NCBI GenBank assembly: GCA_964392365.1
Contig: CAYMPH010000001.1
Span: 372,001-436,000, forward strand
DNA length: 64,000 nt
Origin: CAYMPH01 sp964392365
Lineage (GTDB): Bacteria > Spirochaetota > UBA4802 > UBA5550
Reading direction: 5' to 3'
Shown: piece after piece, positions 16,801 to 26,476 of the stretch
Layout: each line of letters begins with the position of its first letter
How positions within the stretch are numbered: the stretch's first letter is position 1
Notes under the pieces: generated by a model
Seen by the model: the letters and a program-made list of their open reading frames with translations, nothing else
The model's database searches: none
Told to the model about the DNA's origin: nothing
Translations under genes and position numbers: made by a program

Positions 16801-17382
16801 GGGATCATTTCTGAAACTCCGATTTTTGATGGAGCTAAAGAAGAAAGAATAAGAGAAATGCTTAAAGAGGCAGGACTTCCTGTGAGTTCCAAGTCTGTAC
16901 TTTATGACGGCAGAACAGGAAAAGCTTTTGAGCATGAAGTAATGGTTGGATATTCATACATGTTGAAACTTGCTCACATGGTTGATGATAAAATACATGC
17001 AAGATCTACCGGACCTTATTCACTTGTTACACAGCAGCCTCTCGGCGGAAAAGCGCAATTCGGCGGTCAGAGACTTGGAGAGATGGAAGTATGGGCGCTC
17101 GAAGCATACGGTGCTGCTTATACGCTTCAGGAGCTTCTTACTGTTAAATCAGATGACATGCTGGGTAGAGCAAGAATCTACGAAGCTATTGTCAAGGGCA
17201 TTAATACAACAACTCCTGGTATTCCTGAGTCATTCAATGTACTTATTCAGGAACTAAGAGGACTCGCGCTTGATGTCAGGGTATATGATGAAGCGGGCGT
17301 TGAGATCAGCATTGCGGAATGGAGCGATGGCTATAACAAGTCAAAGCGTAAGATAAAAATTGATTCACTGCAAAATAACTAA
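13843..17382 (+). CDS. rpoB: RNA polymerase subunit beta
   Basis: The beta subunit of RNA polymerase, 1179 residues from the ATG at 13843. An in-frame GTG at 13837 would add two residues, but GGGTGA just upstream suits the ATG. Signatures include the rifampicin cluster FGSSQLSQFMDQ, RAGFEVRDVHPSHYGRMCP and KMAGRHGNKGVISKI. In the rifampicin pocket the residues equivalent to E. coli S512, Q513, D516, H526 and R529 are conserved, but the S531 position is Asn (residue 500, codon AAC at 15340-15342). The protein is shorter than E. coli RpoB (1342) and lacks its large insertions. rpoC follows after 17 bases. Confidence 0.97.
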   Translation: MQKNKKVVNFGRIKTSIELPNLIEIQIKSYEWFLQKETLKKKMQGLQSVFEEIFPIESPHEDAVLEFIDYNIGEPKYSEYECKERDVTYAAPLKSTIRLIRKDSGEVREQTVYMGDIPLMTPRGTFIINGAERVVVNQLHRSPGIFFFFEEEERIYNSRVIPDRGSWLEFEMDTKGYLIARIDRKKKFPLSIIVKAMGYETDEEIVKLFYNTEIINLKSEADYESLNGRRIAGDVANPETGELVIEVGERINIDIIDRLKEEGVKKVEVIDFPNKKEDAYLSSTLQAAREYIQKELGKKVDLEAYSQVELSLMAILSTMRPGDPLENAKDLFHNMFFNTKTYSLGDVGRYKINSKLYGMEKPEKYGKKELVLKNDDIIYTIKYLLYLIAEADGYSIVSREEGGKEFISTRTDDIDHLGNRRIRSVGELIMNQIKVGLQRMEKVIRERMSIQDLDIITPQALISIKPITAVINEFFGSSQLSQFMDQTNPLAELTHKRRLNALGPGGLSRERAGFEVRDVHPSHYGRMCPIETPEGPNIGLIVSLSTYGRINEYGFLETPYRVVEGGEVTDRIEFLTANEEDKHYIAQANAEIDDKGVFQKVLIPCRHRGDFPYKAPKEIKFMDVSPSQIFSVSTCLIPFLEHDDANRALMGSNMQRQAVPLLIEEAPLVGTGMEPFAARDSGVLIVAKKSGEVVKVEADNILIKTSGGDFDEYPLLKFKRTNQGTCFNQKPIVRQGQKIKAGDVLADGPATDEGRLALGKNILVAYMPWMGYNFEDAILISERLVEEDVYTSIHIEQFEVEARETKLGRETITRDIPNLSEKAFRDLDADGIIRPGAYVKPDDILVGKVTPKGEQDLTPEYKLLHSIFGEKAREVRDTSLRVPNGIEGIVIDVKRFTRDNADELSPGVEELVKVYIADKRKISVGDKMAGRHGNKGVISKIVPRYDMPYLPDGTPIDIVLNPLSVPSRMNLGQLLEVELGWASHELGIISETPIFDGAKEERIREMLKEAGLPVSSKSVLYDGRTGKAFEHEVMVGYSYMLKLAHMVDDKIHARSTGPYSLVTQQPLGGKAQFGGQRLGEMEVWALEAYGAAYTLQELLTVKSDDMLGRARIYEAIVKGINTTTPGIPESFNVLIQELRGLALDVRVYDEAGVEISIAEWSDGYNKSKRKIKIDSLQNN

Positions 17383-17399
17383 TTACAGGAAAATATGAG

Positions 17400-20300
17400 A
17401 TGAGAGATTTTAATGATTTCAGCTCCATGCAGATTAAGCTCGCCTCTCCGGATCTGATCCGTGAATGGTCTTATGGCGAAGTTAAAAAGCCTGAAACTAT
17501 AAATTACAGAACATTGAAACCGGAAAGGGAAGGGCTTTTCTGCGAGAAAATATTCGGTACTACAAAAGAATGGGAATGCTATTGCGGAAAATTCAAATCT
17601 ATCAGATACAAAGGCGTAATATGTGATAGATGCGGAGTTGAAGTAACTCATTACAAAGTAAGAAGAGAGCGCGGCGGCCATATCGAGCTTGCTACTCCTG
17701 TTGCGCATATATGGTATTACAGATCTGTTCCATCAAGGATGGGATTGATTCTGAATATTACTGTTACTGAACTGAAACAGGTTCTCTATTATGAAAAATA
17801 TATTGTTATAGATCCGGGCGAAATTGACAAATCGGATGAGTATAAGGATATATATAGAGGAAAAGTCATTGATGAAGAGCTTTACTATGAAATATATGAA
17901 AAGCATGGTGATACATTTATAGCAGCAATGGGTGCAGAAGCTATTAAACAGCTTCTCATGTCTCTTGACCTTGATGAAGAATCAAGGCTTTTGAGGGCTG
18001 AAATACACGCCAAGTCAGCTAAAGATGCTAAAATAGATAAAAAATTTATTAAGAGACTTGAAATCATTGAGTCATTCAAAGAATCGGGCAATAAACCTGA
18101 ATGGATGGTACTCGATGCTGTTCCTGTTATACCGCCAGAACTCAGACCTATGGTTCAGCTTGACGGCGGAAGATTTGCCACATCTGACTTAAATGATTTA
18201 TATAGAAGAGTAATAAACAGAAATAACAGGCTTAAGCGTCTGCTTATGCTTCGTGCTCCTGAAATTATTGTCAGAAATGAAAAAAGAATGCTTCAGGAGG
18301 CTGTTGATGCACTTTTTGATAACAGCAGAAGAAAGCGTGCAGTTAAAGGTAAGGGTAACAGACCTCTAAAATCATTGTCTGATATGCTTAAAGGCAAGCA
18401 GGGAAGATTCAGACAGAATCTTCTCGGAAAACGTGTTGATTATTCAGGACGTTCTGTAATTGTTGTTGGTCCTCAACTGAAACTTCATCAGTGCGGTCTG
18501 CCGAAAAAAATGGCTATCGAGCTCTTCAAACCGTTTATTATGAAAAGGCTTGTTGATCGCGATTATGTTCAGAATATAAAATCAGCTAAAAAAATGGTTG
18601 AGAATGAGCGTCCAGAGGTTTGGGAAGTTCTTGAAGAAGTAATTTCCGAACATCCGGTTCTGCTCAATCGTGCTCCGACTCTTCACAGGCTTGGAATACA
18701 GGCTTTTGAACCTGTTCTTGTTGAAGGAAAAGCTATCAGGCTGCATCCGCTTGTATGTCATGCGTACAATGCCGACTTTGACGGAGACCAGATGGCAGTT
18801 CACGTTCCACTTTCTCCGCGAGCTCAGCTTGAGTGCTGGACTTTAATGCTTTCAACAAATAATCTGCTTTCACCTGCAAACGGTCACCCTGTGGTAACTC
18901 CTTCCCAGGATATAGTTCTTGGAATTTATTATCTTACAGCAATGACAGAGCTTGTCCAGGAAACCATCAAATTTTTTGATGAGCAGGATGATGTAATGCG
19001 CGCAGTTGATTATGGTCAGATTAAAATGAGATCAAAAATCAAATTTCTTATGGATAAGGAATTTGTTGAAACTACTCCAGGCAGACTTTTATTCAATAAG
19101 CTTTTACCTGAAGATTATCCATATATCAACCATATGGTAAATGATAAAGGTCTTTCAAAAATAATTTCCGATGTTTTGAGAAAGTATGGTCCAACAATAA
19201 CTGTTAAGATGCTGGATGATATTAAAACAGCCGGATTTACATATTCAACCTATTTTGCTCCGACTATTTCCATGTACGATATTGTTGTTCCTGACGAAAA
19301 GAAAGATATCATCGTAGCGGAAGATAAAAAAGTTGAAGCAATTGAGAATGAATACAGAAACGGTTTTATAACAAACGAAGAAAGATACAACAGGGTTATT
19401 AACCTCTGGACAAATGCCAATGAACAAATCGCGGAAAAAATGTTTGATCAGCTGGCAAAAAATTCAAATGGCTTTAATCCGATATATGTAATGGCTCAGT
19501 CGGGCGCAAGGGGAAGCAAGCAGCAGATCCGCCAGCTTGCAGGTATGAGGGGCCTCATGGCTAAACCGAGCGGTGAAATTATTGAGGTTCCGATCAGAAC
19601 GAACTTTAAAGAAGGTCTTACAGTACTTGAATATTTCATATCAACCAACGGAGCAAGAAAAGGTCTTGCGGATACTGCTCTTAAAACAGCTGACGCAGGA
19701 TATCTCACAAGACGTCTTGTTGATATTGCCCAGGATGTTGTAATATCCATGAATGACTGCGGAACAACCATGGGAATAGATCTTTATCCTATTAAAGAGG
19801 GAGATGAGGTCATTGAATCTCTCGGATCAAGAGCTGTCGGAAGAACGCTGTTGTATGATCTTGCTCACCCTGTAACAGGAGAAATTCTCGGAAATGCTGA
19901 TGGAATTATTACTGAGGAAGTAGCAACGATTATCGACGAACTTAATATAGATATGATTGAAATCAGATCCGTACTGACTTGCGATGCAAGACACGGTGTG
20001 TGTGCTAAATGTTATGGAAGAAATCTTGCAACATCAAAACATGTAGATCTTGGTGAAGCAGTTGGTATCATTGCTGCTCAGTCAATCGGTCAGCCTGGAA
20101 CACAGCTTACAATGAGAACTTTCCACATCGGAGGTATTGCTTCCAGAAGTGTTGAGGAAAGTGAAATCAGGCTAAACTATGATGTATTTGTAAAAGATAT
20201 TACATCTAAAATAATCAAAACATCTCCTAAGGGTTCTGATGAGAAAAAAACAATCTCTGTCAGAAGGGGATACATGATCGTTCAGAGAGTAATTGATATT

Positions 20301-21647
20301 ATAAACCTGAAAGGCGAACCTGAATTCAAGGTTAATGATGGAGATAAAGTTTATACTGGAATTACTATTGCAACTCTTGATGGAGAAGCTGTAAAAACAG
20401 AAAAACCCGGATTTGTTAAAATTGATAAAAAGAAAGTTTATATACTTGGAGAGCAGAACTCAATTCCAATCAATGTTGGTACTGAGATTAATGCAAAAGA
20501 AGGCAAATTCTACGATAAACATGAAGTTCTTGCTCTTTTTGATCCATGGTTCGAACCTATTCTTACTGAAATAGATGGTAAAGTTGAGTTTGTTGATGTT
20601 GAACTTAACAAGAGTTTAAGAGAGGAATTGGATCCTGCTACAAATGTTACCAAGAGGGTAATTGTTGAGTATAAAACTGAAAAACTTCAGCCAAGGGTAA
20701 GTATCCACGCAGGGCATGAAGAGCCTATAACTTATCTTCTTCCTAAAGGCGCGCATTTAATGGTAGTTCAGGGAGATATGGTGCAGGCTGGAACAGTACT
20801 TGCAAAAATTCCAAGAGGCGCTGAAAAGACAAAGGATATAACCGGAGGTCTTCCAAGGGTTGCTGAATTATTTGAAGCAAGAACTCCTAAGGAAGCAGCT
20901 ACTCTTTCCGAAATTGAAGGAACAGTTTCAATCGGAGATACAGTTAAAAATAAAAGAAAGATTCTTGTTACTGGCGAAGATGGAACTGAAAAAGAATATT
21001 CCATCAGAGCATCAAAATTTTTACGTGTGCAGGATCGTGATATTATCAGCAAGGGCGAAAAGATTGACGATGGTCCTGTTGATCCGCATGAAATATTAAA
21101 GATTAAAGGCCCGAGAGAGCTTCAGAAATTCCTTGTTAATGAAATACAGGAAGTTTACAGGCTTCAGGGAGTTTTAATAAATGATAAGCATATTGAGACA
21201 ATTGTAAGGCAGATGCTAAGAAAAGTAAGAGTAACTGATTCAGGAGATTCAAACTTTGTCATTGAGCAGATTGCAGATAAATTTGATTTCAATGATGAAA
21301 ATGACCGTGTTCTTGAAGAAGGCGGAAAACCTGCAACTGCAATCCCGATTCTTATGGGCATTACAAAAGCAGCGCTTAACACTGAATCCTTTATATCAGC
21401 AGCTTCTTTCCAGGAAACAACTAAAGTTCTGACTGATGCAGCGATAAAAGGTAAAATTGATAAGCTTCGCGGATTAAAAGAAAATGTAATTATCGGTCAT
21501 TTGATACCTGCCGGAACAGGTGCAAGAAGATATCAGAATGTTGAAATATACATGAATGAGCCTGGAGATCTTGATAGACTTCCGGAAACAGCAGCTTCTG
21601 AAGCAATTGAAGCTCCGCCGGTTGAAGAAATAGTGGATGCAGAATAA
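17400..21647 (+). CDS. rpoC: RNA polymerase subunit beta'
   Basis: The beta' subunit, 1415 residues. An N-terminal zinc finger has CYCG and CDRC near residues 60-80. The catalytic magnesium site is NADFDGDQMAVH with Asp459, 461 and 463. The second zinc site (CDARHGVCAKCYGRN) is near residue 865, followed by the trigger-loop region GEAVGIIAAQSIGQPGTQL. The C-terminal tail is acidic and Pro/Glu-rich. The RBS is weak (AGGAAAATATGAG), and the gene is cotranscribed with rpoB. Confidence 0.97.
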   Translation: MRDFNDFSSMQIKLASPDLIREWSYGEVKKPETINYRTLKPEREGLFCEKIFGTTKEWECYCGKFKSIRYKGVICDRCGVEVTHYKVRRERGGHIELATPVAHIWYYRSVPSRMGLILNITVTELKQVLYYEKYIVIDPGEIDKSDEYKDIYRGKVIDEELYYEIYEKHGDTFIAAMGAEAIKQLLMSLDLDEESRLLRAEIHAKSAKDAKIDKKFIKRLEIIESFKESGNKPEWMVLDAVPVIPPELRPMVQLDGGRFATSDLNDLYRRVINRNNRLKRLLMLRAPEIIVRNEKRMLQEAVDALFDNSRRKRAVKGKGNRPLKSLSDMLKGKQGRFRQNLLGKRVDYSGRSVIVVGPQLKLHQCGLPKKMAIELFKPFIMKRLVDRDYVQNIKSAKKMVENERPEVWEVLEEVISEHPVLLNRAPTLHRLGIQAFEPVLVEGKAIRLHPLVCHAYNADFDGDQMAVHVPLSPRAQLECWTLMLSTNNLLSPANGHPVVTPSQDIVLGIYYLTAMTELVQETIKFFDEQDDVMRAVDYGQIKMRSKIKFLMDKEFVETTPGRLLFNKLLPEDYPYINHMVNDKGLSKIISDVLRKYGPTITVKMLDDIKTAGFTYSTYFAPTISMYDIVVPDEKKDIIVAEDKKVEAIENEYRNGFITNEERYNRVINLWTNANEQIAEKMFDQLAKNSNGFNPIYVMAQSGARGSKQQIRQLAGMRGLMAKPSGEIIEVPIRTNFKEGLTVLEYFISTNGARKGLADTALKTADAGYLTRRLVDIAQDVVISMNDCGTTMGIDLYPIKEGDEVIESLGSRAVGRTLLYDLAHPVTGEILGNADGIITEEVATIIDELNIDMIEIRSVLTCDARHGVCAKCYGRNLATSKHVDLGEAVGIIAAQSIGQPGTQLTMRTFHIGGIASRSVEESEIRLNYDVFVKDITSKIIKTSPKGSDEKKTISVRRGYMIVQRVIDIINLKGEPEFKVNDGDKVYTGITIATLDGEAVKTEKPGFVKIDKKKVYILGEQNSIPINVGTEINAKEGKFYDKHEVLALFDPWFEPILTEIDGKVEFVDVELNKSLREELDPATNVTKRVIVEYKTEKLQPRVSIHAGHEEPITYLLPKGAHLMVVQGDMVQAGTVLAKIPRGAEKTKDITGGLPRVAELFEARTPKEAATLSEIEGTVSIGDTVKNKRKILVTGEDGTEKEYSIRASKFLRVQDRDIISKGEKIDDGPVDPHEILKIKGPRELQKFLVNEIQEVYRLQGVLINDKHIETIVRQMLRKVRVTDSGDSNFVIEQIADKFDFNDENDRVLEEGGKPATAIPILMGITKAALNTESFISAASFQETTKVLTDAAIKGKIDKLRGLKENVIIGHLIPAGTGARRYQNVEIYMNEPGDLDRLPETAASEAIEAPPVEEIVDAE

Positions 21648-21769
21648 AAGTTCATTAATTATGTTGACAAATATCGTTAAAATTTAAGATATCACTTGAA
21701 ATGTGTGAATCTAATTTAAAATGATATAAGTAAAGATAAATATAAAGATATAATATATCAGGAGTTAAA

Positions 21770-22144
21770 ATGCCAACAATAAATCAGCTCATAAAAACAG
21801 GCAGAGATCAGAAAAGAAAGAAATCCAAATCGCCTGCTTTGAAACAATGTCCGCAAAAACGGGGAGTTTGTACAAGGGTAATGACTTTTACACCTAAAAA
21901 ACCTAACTCTGCTTTAAGAAAAGTTGCAAGGGTAAGACTTACTAATGGAATAGAAGTAACTGCTTATATCCCAGGTGTTGGACATAATCTTCAGGAACAC
22001 TCAGCAGTATTAATAAGAGGCGGCAGGGTAAAAGACCTTCCGGGAGTACGTTACCATATTATCAGGGGTGCGCTGGATACATTAGGCGTGGATGACAGAA
22101 GAAAAGGCAGATCCAAATATGGATCAAAAAGGCCGAAAGCTTAA
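21770..22144 (+). CDS. rpsL: 30S ribosomal protein S12
   Basis: S12 lies at the decoding centre. The 124-residue protein has FTPKKPNSALRKVARVRL and HNLQEHSAVLIRGGRVKDLP. The Lys residues in KKPNS and in RVKDLPG that mutate in streptomycin-resistant E. coli are wild type here. CAGGAGTT is the RBS. A TTGACA at 21664-21669 in the 122-base gap after rpoC suggests a local promoter, though I see only a weak -10 (TAAGAT) at short spacing. Confidence 0.97.
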   Translation: MPTINQLIKTGRDQKRKKSKSPALKQCPQKRGVCTRVMTFTPKKPNSALRKVARVRLTNGIEVTAYIPGVGHNLQEHSAVLIRGGRVKDLPGVRYHIIRGALDTLGVDDRRKGRSKYGSKRPKA

Positions 22145-22258
22145 AATTCAGATTAACAGGTTTTAAAATTTCTGAATTGTTAAATGCAGTGCTATCAATG
22201 AAAATTTTGAATTATTATTTTCAATTTTTCTAAAATAATATTTTGTTAAGAGGAATTT

Positions 22259-22726
22259 ATGCGCAGGAAAAGACCAGTAAAAAGAGAAAATCTTCCGGAT
22301 CCTAAATTTGGCAGTAAGCTTGTTGCGAAATTTATCAGCTGTATGATGTATTCAGGCAACAAGGGGGTTTCAGAAACAAATTTCTATAAGGCTATGGAAA
22401 TTGTTGAGAAAAAAACACAGAAAAATCCTGTTGAAGTTTTTATTCAATCGCTTGAAAACGTAAAACCGGTTGTAGAAGTAAAATCAAGAAGAGTCGGTGG
22501 TGCTACATATCAGGTGCCTGTAGAAATCAGACCTGAAAGAAGACAGGCTCTCGGTATAAGATGGATTATAATACATTCAAAAAAACGCGGTGAAAAAACA
22601 ATGTTTCAGAAACTTGCAGGCGAACTTTTAGATGCTTATAATAATACTGGTTCTTCAATCAAGAAAAAAGAGGATACCCATAAAATGGCTGAAGCTAACA
22701 AGGCTTTTGCTCATTATAAATGGTAG
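22259..22726 (+). CDS. rpsG: 30S ribosomal protein S7
   Basis: S7 nucleates assembly of the 30S head and contacts the E and P sites. The 155 residues include MRRKRPVKRENLPDPKFGSK at the start and the signature ENVKPVVEVKSRRVGGATYQ, with HKMAEANKAFAHYKW at the C terminus. GAGGAATTT is the RBS. The 114-base gap before it contains AATTCAGA/TCTGAATT arms (22145-22152, 22171-22178) that could fold in the mRNA. Confidence 0.97.
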   Translation: MRRKRPVKRENLPDPKFGSKLVAKFISCMMYSGNKGVSETNFYKAMEIVEKKTQKNPVEVFIQSLENVKPVVEVKSRRVGGATYQVPVEIRPERRQALGIRWIIIHSKKRGEKTMFQKLAGELLDAYNNTGSSIKKKEDTHKMAEANKAFAHYKW

Positions 22727-22774
22727 TATAATATAATCCCTTTTCTACACAGGGTAAATCATTTTGGATTGATA

Positions 22775-22800
22775 AAATACCAGGCATTAACCTGGTATTT
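22775..22800 (+). terminator. Hairpin between rpsG and fusA
   Basis: AAATACCAGG (22775-22784) pairs perfectly with CCTGGTATTT (22791-22800) around CATTAA. It is followed by TATGTTTTAA, a weak U-tract, so it is likely a partial terminator or mRNA stabiliser. Confidence 0.6.
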
Positions 22801-22871
22801 TATGTTTTAATGGACTCCGATAACTCTCTCTTGAGAATAGGGGGTAATGCTTTAATACTTGAAGGTGTAAT

Positions 22872-24959
22872 ATGGGAAGAGAACTGCCTTTAAATAGAAC
22901 AAGAAATATCGGCATTATGGCGCATATTGATGCCGGTAAAACAACCCTGACTGAAAGGTTTTTATTCTATACAGGTAAAACCCACAAACTTGGCGAAGTT
23001 CACGAAGGCACTGCTGAAATGGACTGGATGATTCAGGAGAAAGAAAGAGGCATAACTATTACTGCCGCTGCTACAACCTGCTTCTGGAAAAATACAAGAA
23101 TAAATATCATAGATACTCCGGGCCATGTAGATTTTACAATTGAAGTTGAAAGAAGTTTAAGGGTTCTCGATTCAGCTATTGCTGTATTTGACGGTGTTTC
23201 CGGTGTTCAGTCTCAGACTGAAACTGTATGGAGGCAGGCAGATAAATATAATATCCCCCGCCTCTGTTTTATTAATAAAATGGATCGTATAGGTGCAGAT
23301 TTTTATAACTGTATTGATATGATTAAATCCAAACTTTACGCAAATCCTCTTCCGCTGCAGATTCCTATTGGAGCTGAGGATACTTTTCGTGGAGTTATTG
23401 ATCTTGTCACTATGAAAGCAAATTTCTGGAATGATGCCAAAGGCGAAGAAATTGAAATTGCGGAAATTCCGGCTGATCTGATTGATAAAGCTAACTTTTA
23501 CAGAGAAAAACTTATTGAGGCAGTTGCAGAAACAGATGATTCATTGATGGAAAAATATCTTGAGGGCATAGAGCCTGATGAAGCTGCAATAATAGCTGCA
23601 GTAAGAAAATTAACTATTCAATCAGCTGTTTTTCCTGTGATGTGCGGTACAGCCCTGAAAAATAAAGGTGTTCAGCACGTACTTGATGCAGTTGTTGATT
23701 ATCTGCCTTCACCGAAAGATATTAAGGCTGTCGAAGGCCATAATCCTAATAATCTTGAAGAGATTATTTCCAGAGAGGCTTCAGATAAAGAATCTTTTTG
23801 CGGTCTTGTATTTAAAATAATGTCTGATCCGCATGTTGGAAAATTATCATATATCAGAGTATATTCCGGTCATTTAAAATCAGGAGAAAGCATTCTGAAT
23901 CTGACTACAGGTAAAAAAGATCGGGTAAACCGGTTTTTAAGAATGCACGCAAATGACAGGGAAGAAATCAGTGAGATTTTTACTGGCGATATTGTAGCCC
24001 TGATAGGTTTAAAAAACGTTAGAACCGGGGATACTCTTTGTGTGGAAAATGCCCCGATCCTGCTTGAAAAAATGGATTTTCCAGAGCCGGTTATATCAAT
24101 TGCGATAGAACCAAAAACTAAATCGGATCAGGAGAAGCTTCTTATTGCATTAAGACGTCTTGAGGAAGAAGACCCGACTTTTATAGTAAATGCAGACTCG
24201 GAATCAGGACAGATGCTTATTTCGGGGATGGGCGAACTTCATCTTGAAATTATAGTGGATAGACTGTTGCGTGAATTCAACATACAGGCAAATGTCGGGA
24301 AACCGCAGGTAACATATAAAGAAACAATAACAAAAAGTGCAACTTCTGATTTTAAATATGAAAGACAGGTTGCAGGTAAAGAACAGTTTGGGCATGTAAA
24401 ACTGGATATCGAGCCGGCCTTACCTGGAACAGGATTAGTTTTTGAAAATGGTCTGAAATCCGGTGAAATACCGGATAATTTAATACCATTTATTGAGTCA
24501 GGAGTTAGGGATGCAATGGGTTCCGGTGTTATTGCAGGATATAAAATGGATGATATCAAAGTTATCCTTTCCGGCGGTTCATATAATGAAGCTATTTCTG
24601 TAGATGTGGCTTATAGAATTGCAGCGGCACAGGCATTGCGTGATGGAGCAAAAAAAGCCTCCCCATCGCTTATGGAGCCTGTTATGAAGCTTGAAATTGT
24701 TGTTCCCGATGAATTTACCGGTGATGTTATAAATGATGTTAACAGCAGACGTGGACGCATTGAATCAATAGATATTAGAGGCTCTTTAAAAGTAATAGAC
24801 GCATTTGTTCCTTTAAGTGAAGTTTTCGGGTACGCAACAAGCGTACGTTCAATGAGTCAGGGTAGAGCATCCCATACATTGAAATTTTTCAGATTTGAAC
24901 TGGTTCCAAAGGAAGTTATGGATAAACTGGTTGCAAGAATGATGGGAACATCATATTAA
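22872..24959 (+). CDS. fusA: Elongation factor G
   Basis: EF-G is the GTPase that drives ribosomal translocation. The 695-residue protein has G1 AHIDAGKTTLT (17-27), the switch region RGITITAAATTCFW, G3 DTPGHVDF and G4 NKMD, then the EF-G domains III-V, ending in SHTLKFFRFELVP. It has normal length and is the only EF-G in the window. It follows rpsG, as in classical str operons. Confidence 0.97.
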   Translation: MGRELPLNRTRNIGIMAHIDAGKTTLTERFLFYTGKTHKLGEVHEGTAEMDWMIQEKERGITITAAATTCFWKNTRINIIDTPGHVDFTIEVERSLRVLDSAIAVFDGVSGVQSQTETVWRQADKYNIPRLCFINKMDRIGADFYNCIDMIKSKLYANPLPLQIPIGAEDTFRGVIDLVTMKANFWNDAKGEEIEIAEIPADLIDKANFYREKLIEAVAETDDSLMEKYLEGIEPDEAAIIAAVRKLTIQSAVFPVMCGTALKNKGVQHVLDAVVDYLPSPKDIKAVEGHNPNNLEEIISREASDKESFCGLVFKIMSDPHVGKLSYIRVYSGHLKSGESILNLTTGKKDRVNRFLRMHANDREEISEIFTGDIVALIGLKNVRTGDTLCVENAPILLEKMDFPEPVISIAIEPKTKSDQEKLLIALRRLEEEDPTFIVNADSESGQMLISGMGELHLEIIVDRLLREFNIQANVGKPQVTYKETITKSATSDFKYERQVAGKEQFGHVKLDIEPALPGTGLVFENGLKSGEIPDNLIPFIESGVRDAMGSGVIAGYKMDDIKVILSGGSYNEAISVDVAYRIAAAQALRDGAKKASPSLMEPVMKLEIVVPDEFTGDVINDVNSRRGRIESIDIRGSLKVIDAFVPLSEVFGYATSVRSMSQGRASHTLKFFRFELVPKEVMDKLVARMMGTSY

Positions 24960-24969
24960 ATTAAAAAAA

Positions 24970-25000
24970 AAAATTAATCAGAAAAATTTTGATTAATTTT
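24970..25000. terminator. AT-rich inverted repeat after fusA
   Basis: AAAATTAATCA (24970-24980) and TGATTAATTTT (24990-25000) are exact inverted repeats of 11 bases with 9 bases between. The stem is AT-rich but ends in a T run, so it may terminate fusA transcription. TTGACA at 25002 follows directly and could begin a tuf promoter. Confidence 0.4.
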
Positions 25001-25174
25001 CTTGACAGAATAGGCATATAATTTTTTTATACTTAAACCTCGTATTCAGTTGCTTTATTATTCATATAAAAATAAGCAAATCGGGATTAGTGTTCAATAG
25101 TAGAAAAGATAGTCTTTTGGCTTGAATTATTCGATAAAAGCTATAATAGAATATTAAATTTAAGGAGATTTTAA

Positions 25175-26389
25175 ATGGCCAAACAAAAATTTGATAGGTC
25201 CAAGACTCATGTTAACGTAGGTACTATAGGTCATATCGACCATGGTAAAACTACACTGACTTCAGCTATTACCAAGGTAATGCACGTAATGTACGGCACT
25301 GGTAAACCGGTTGAATATGATCAAATTGATAACGCTCCTGAGGAAAAGGCAAGAGGAATAACGATTGCAACATCTCATCAGGAATATGAGTCTCCAAAGA
25401 GACATTATGCTCACGTTGATTGTCCAGGTCACGCAGACTATATCAAGAACATGATAACAGGTGCAGCTCAGATGGATGCAGCTATTCTTGTTGTTGCTGC
25501 AACAGATGGAGCTATGCCTCAGACTAAAGAGCATGTTCTTCTTGCTAAGCAGGTAAACGTACCTTATATGGTTGTATTTCTAAATAAAGTTGATATGCTT
25601 GATCCGGCTGAAAGAGACGAAATGGTTGAGCTTGTTGAGATGGAAATCAGAGAGCTTTTAAGTAAATATGATTTTCCAGGGGATGCAGTTCCAATTATTC
25701 CAGGTTCAGCTGTTAAAGCTTTGGAAGAAGCTGAAGCAGGAAAAAAAGACGGCGAATGGTTTCAGGGAGTTCTAAAGCTTGTACAGGCTGTTGATGATTA
25801 TGTTCCGGATCCAGTACGTCAGATAGACAAACCTTTTCTTATGCCTGTTGAGGATGTATTTTCAATCACAGGACGTGGTACTGTTGTAACAGGAAGAGTT
25901 GAGAGGGGAATTGTTAAAACCAGTGAAGAAATTGAAATCATAGGTTTTATTGAAACAAGAAAAGCTGTTGTTACCGGTGTTGAGATGTTCAGAAAGATTC
26001 TCGATGAAGGTAGAGCTGGTGATAATGTCGGTTGTCTTCTGAGAGGAATTGGAAAAGATGATGTAATGAGAGGGCAGGTTCTTGCTAAGCCGGGTTCAAT
26101 TACGCCGCATAAAAAATTTACTTCAAGAATTTATGTTCTTAAAAAAGAAGAAGGCGGACGTCATACACCTTTCTTTAATAACTATAGACCTCAGTTTTAT
26201 TTCAGAACAACAGATGTTACAGGTATTCTTGAACTTCCAAAGGGAGTAGAGATGGTTATGCCTGGTGATAACGTTGATATTACAGTTGAACTTATTACTC
26301 CGGTAGCAATGGAAGAGGAACTAAGATTCGCAATCCGTGAAGGCGGAAGAACTGTTGGTGCCGGCGTTGTAATTAAGGTTGTAGAATAA
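25175..26389 (+). CDS. tuf: Elongation factor Tu
   Basis: EF-Tu delivers aminoacyl-tRNA to the ribosome. The 404-residue protein has G1 GHIDHGKTT (19-27), RGITIATSHQEYE, G3 DCPGHADYIKNM, G4 NKVDM, and the tRNA-binding domains II and III, ending GRTVGAGVVIKV. A short insertion EAEAGKKDGEW lies at the G-domain/domain II junction. TAAGGAGATT is a strong RBS. The 215-base upstream gap is larger than neighbouring gaps, consistent with an own promoter for this abundant protein. Confidence 0.97.
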   Translation: MAKQKFDRSKTHVNVGTIGHIDHGKTTLTSAITKVMHVMYGTGKPVEYDQIDNAPEEKARGITIATSHQEYESPKRHYAHVDCPGHADYIKNMITGAAQMDAAILVVAATDGAMPQTKEHVLLAKQVNVPYMVVFLNKVDMLDPAERDEMVELVEMEIRELLSKYDFPGDAVPIIPGSAVKALEEAEAGKKDGEWFQGVLKLVQAVDDYVPDPVRQIDKPFLMPVEDVFSITGRGTVVTGRVERGIVKTSEEIEIIGFIETRKAVVTGVEMFRKILDEGRAGDNVGCLLRGIGKDDVMRGQVLAKPGSITPHKKFTSRIYVLKKEEGGRHTPFFNNYRPQFYFRTTDVTGILELPKGVEMVMPGDNVDITVELITPVAMEEELRFAIREGGRTVGAGVVIKVVE

Positions 26390-26411
26390 TATAATAATAG
26401 ATGAATGATGC

Positions 26412-26440
26412 AATCGGGCTATCTATAAGATAGTCCGATT
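26412..26440 (+). terminator. Hairpin after tuf
   Basis: AATCGGGCTATC (26412-26423) pairs with GATAGTCCGATT (26429-26440) through 12 pairs including one G-T. The U-tract is poor (TTGTTG). TTGACA at 26443-26448 follows and may mark a promoter for rpsJ, although a matching -10 is unclear. Confidence 0.6.
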
Positions 26441-26476
26441 TGTTGACAAAACAAAGATAAACGGGAATTAAAAAAA

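Noticed and set aside
25002..25022. TTGACA followed by a perfect TATAAT before tuf
   Set aside because: The spacer is only 9 bases, too short for a sigma70 promoter; TATACT at 25028 is 20 bases away, rather long. A tuf promoter is likely but I cannot fix it.
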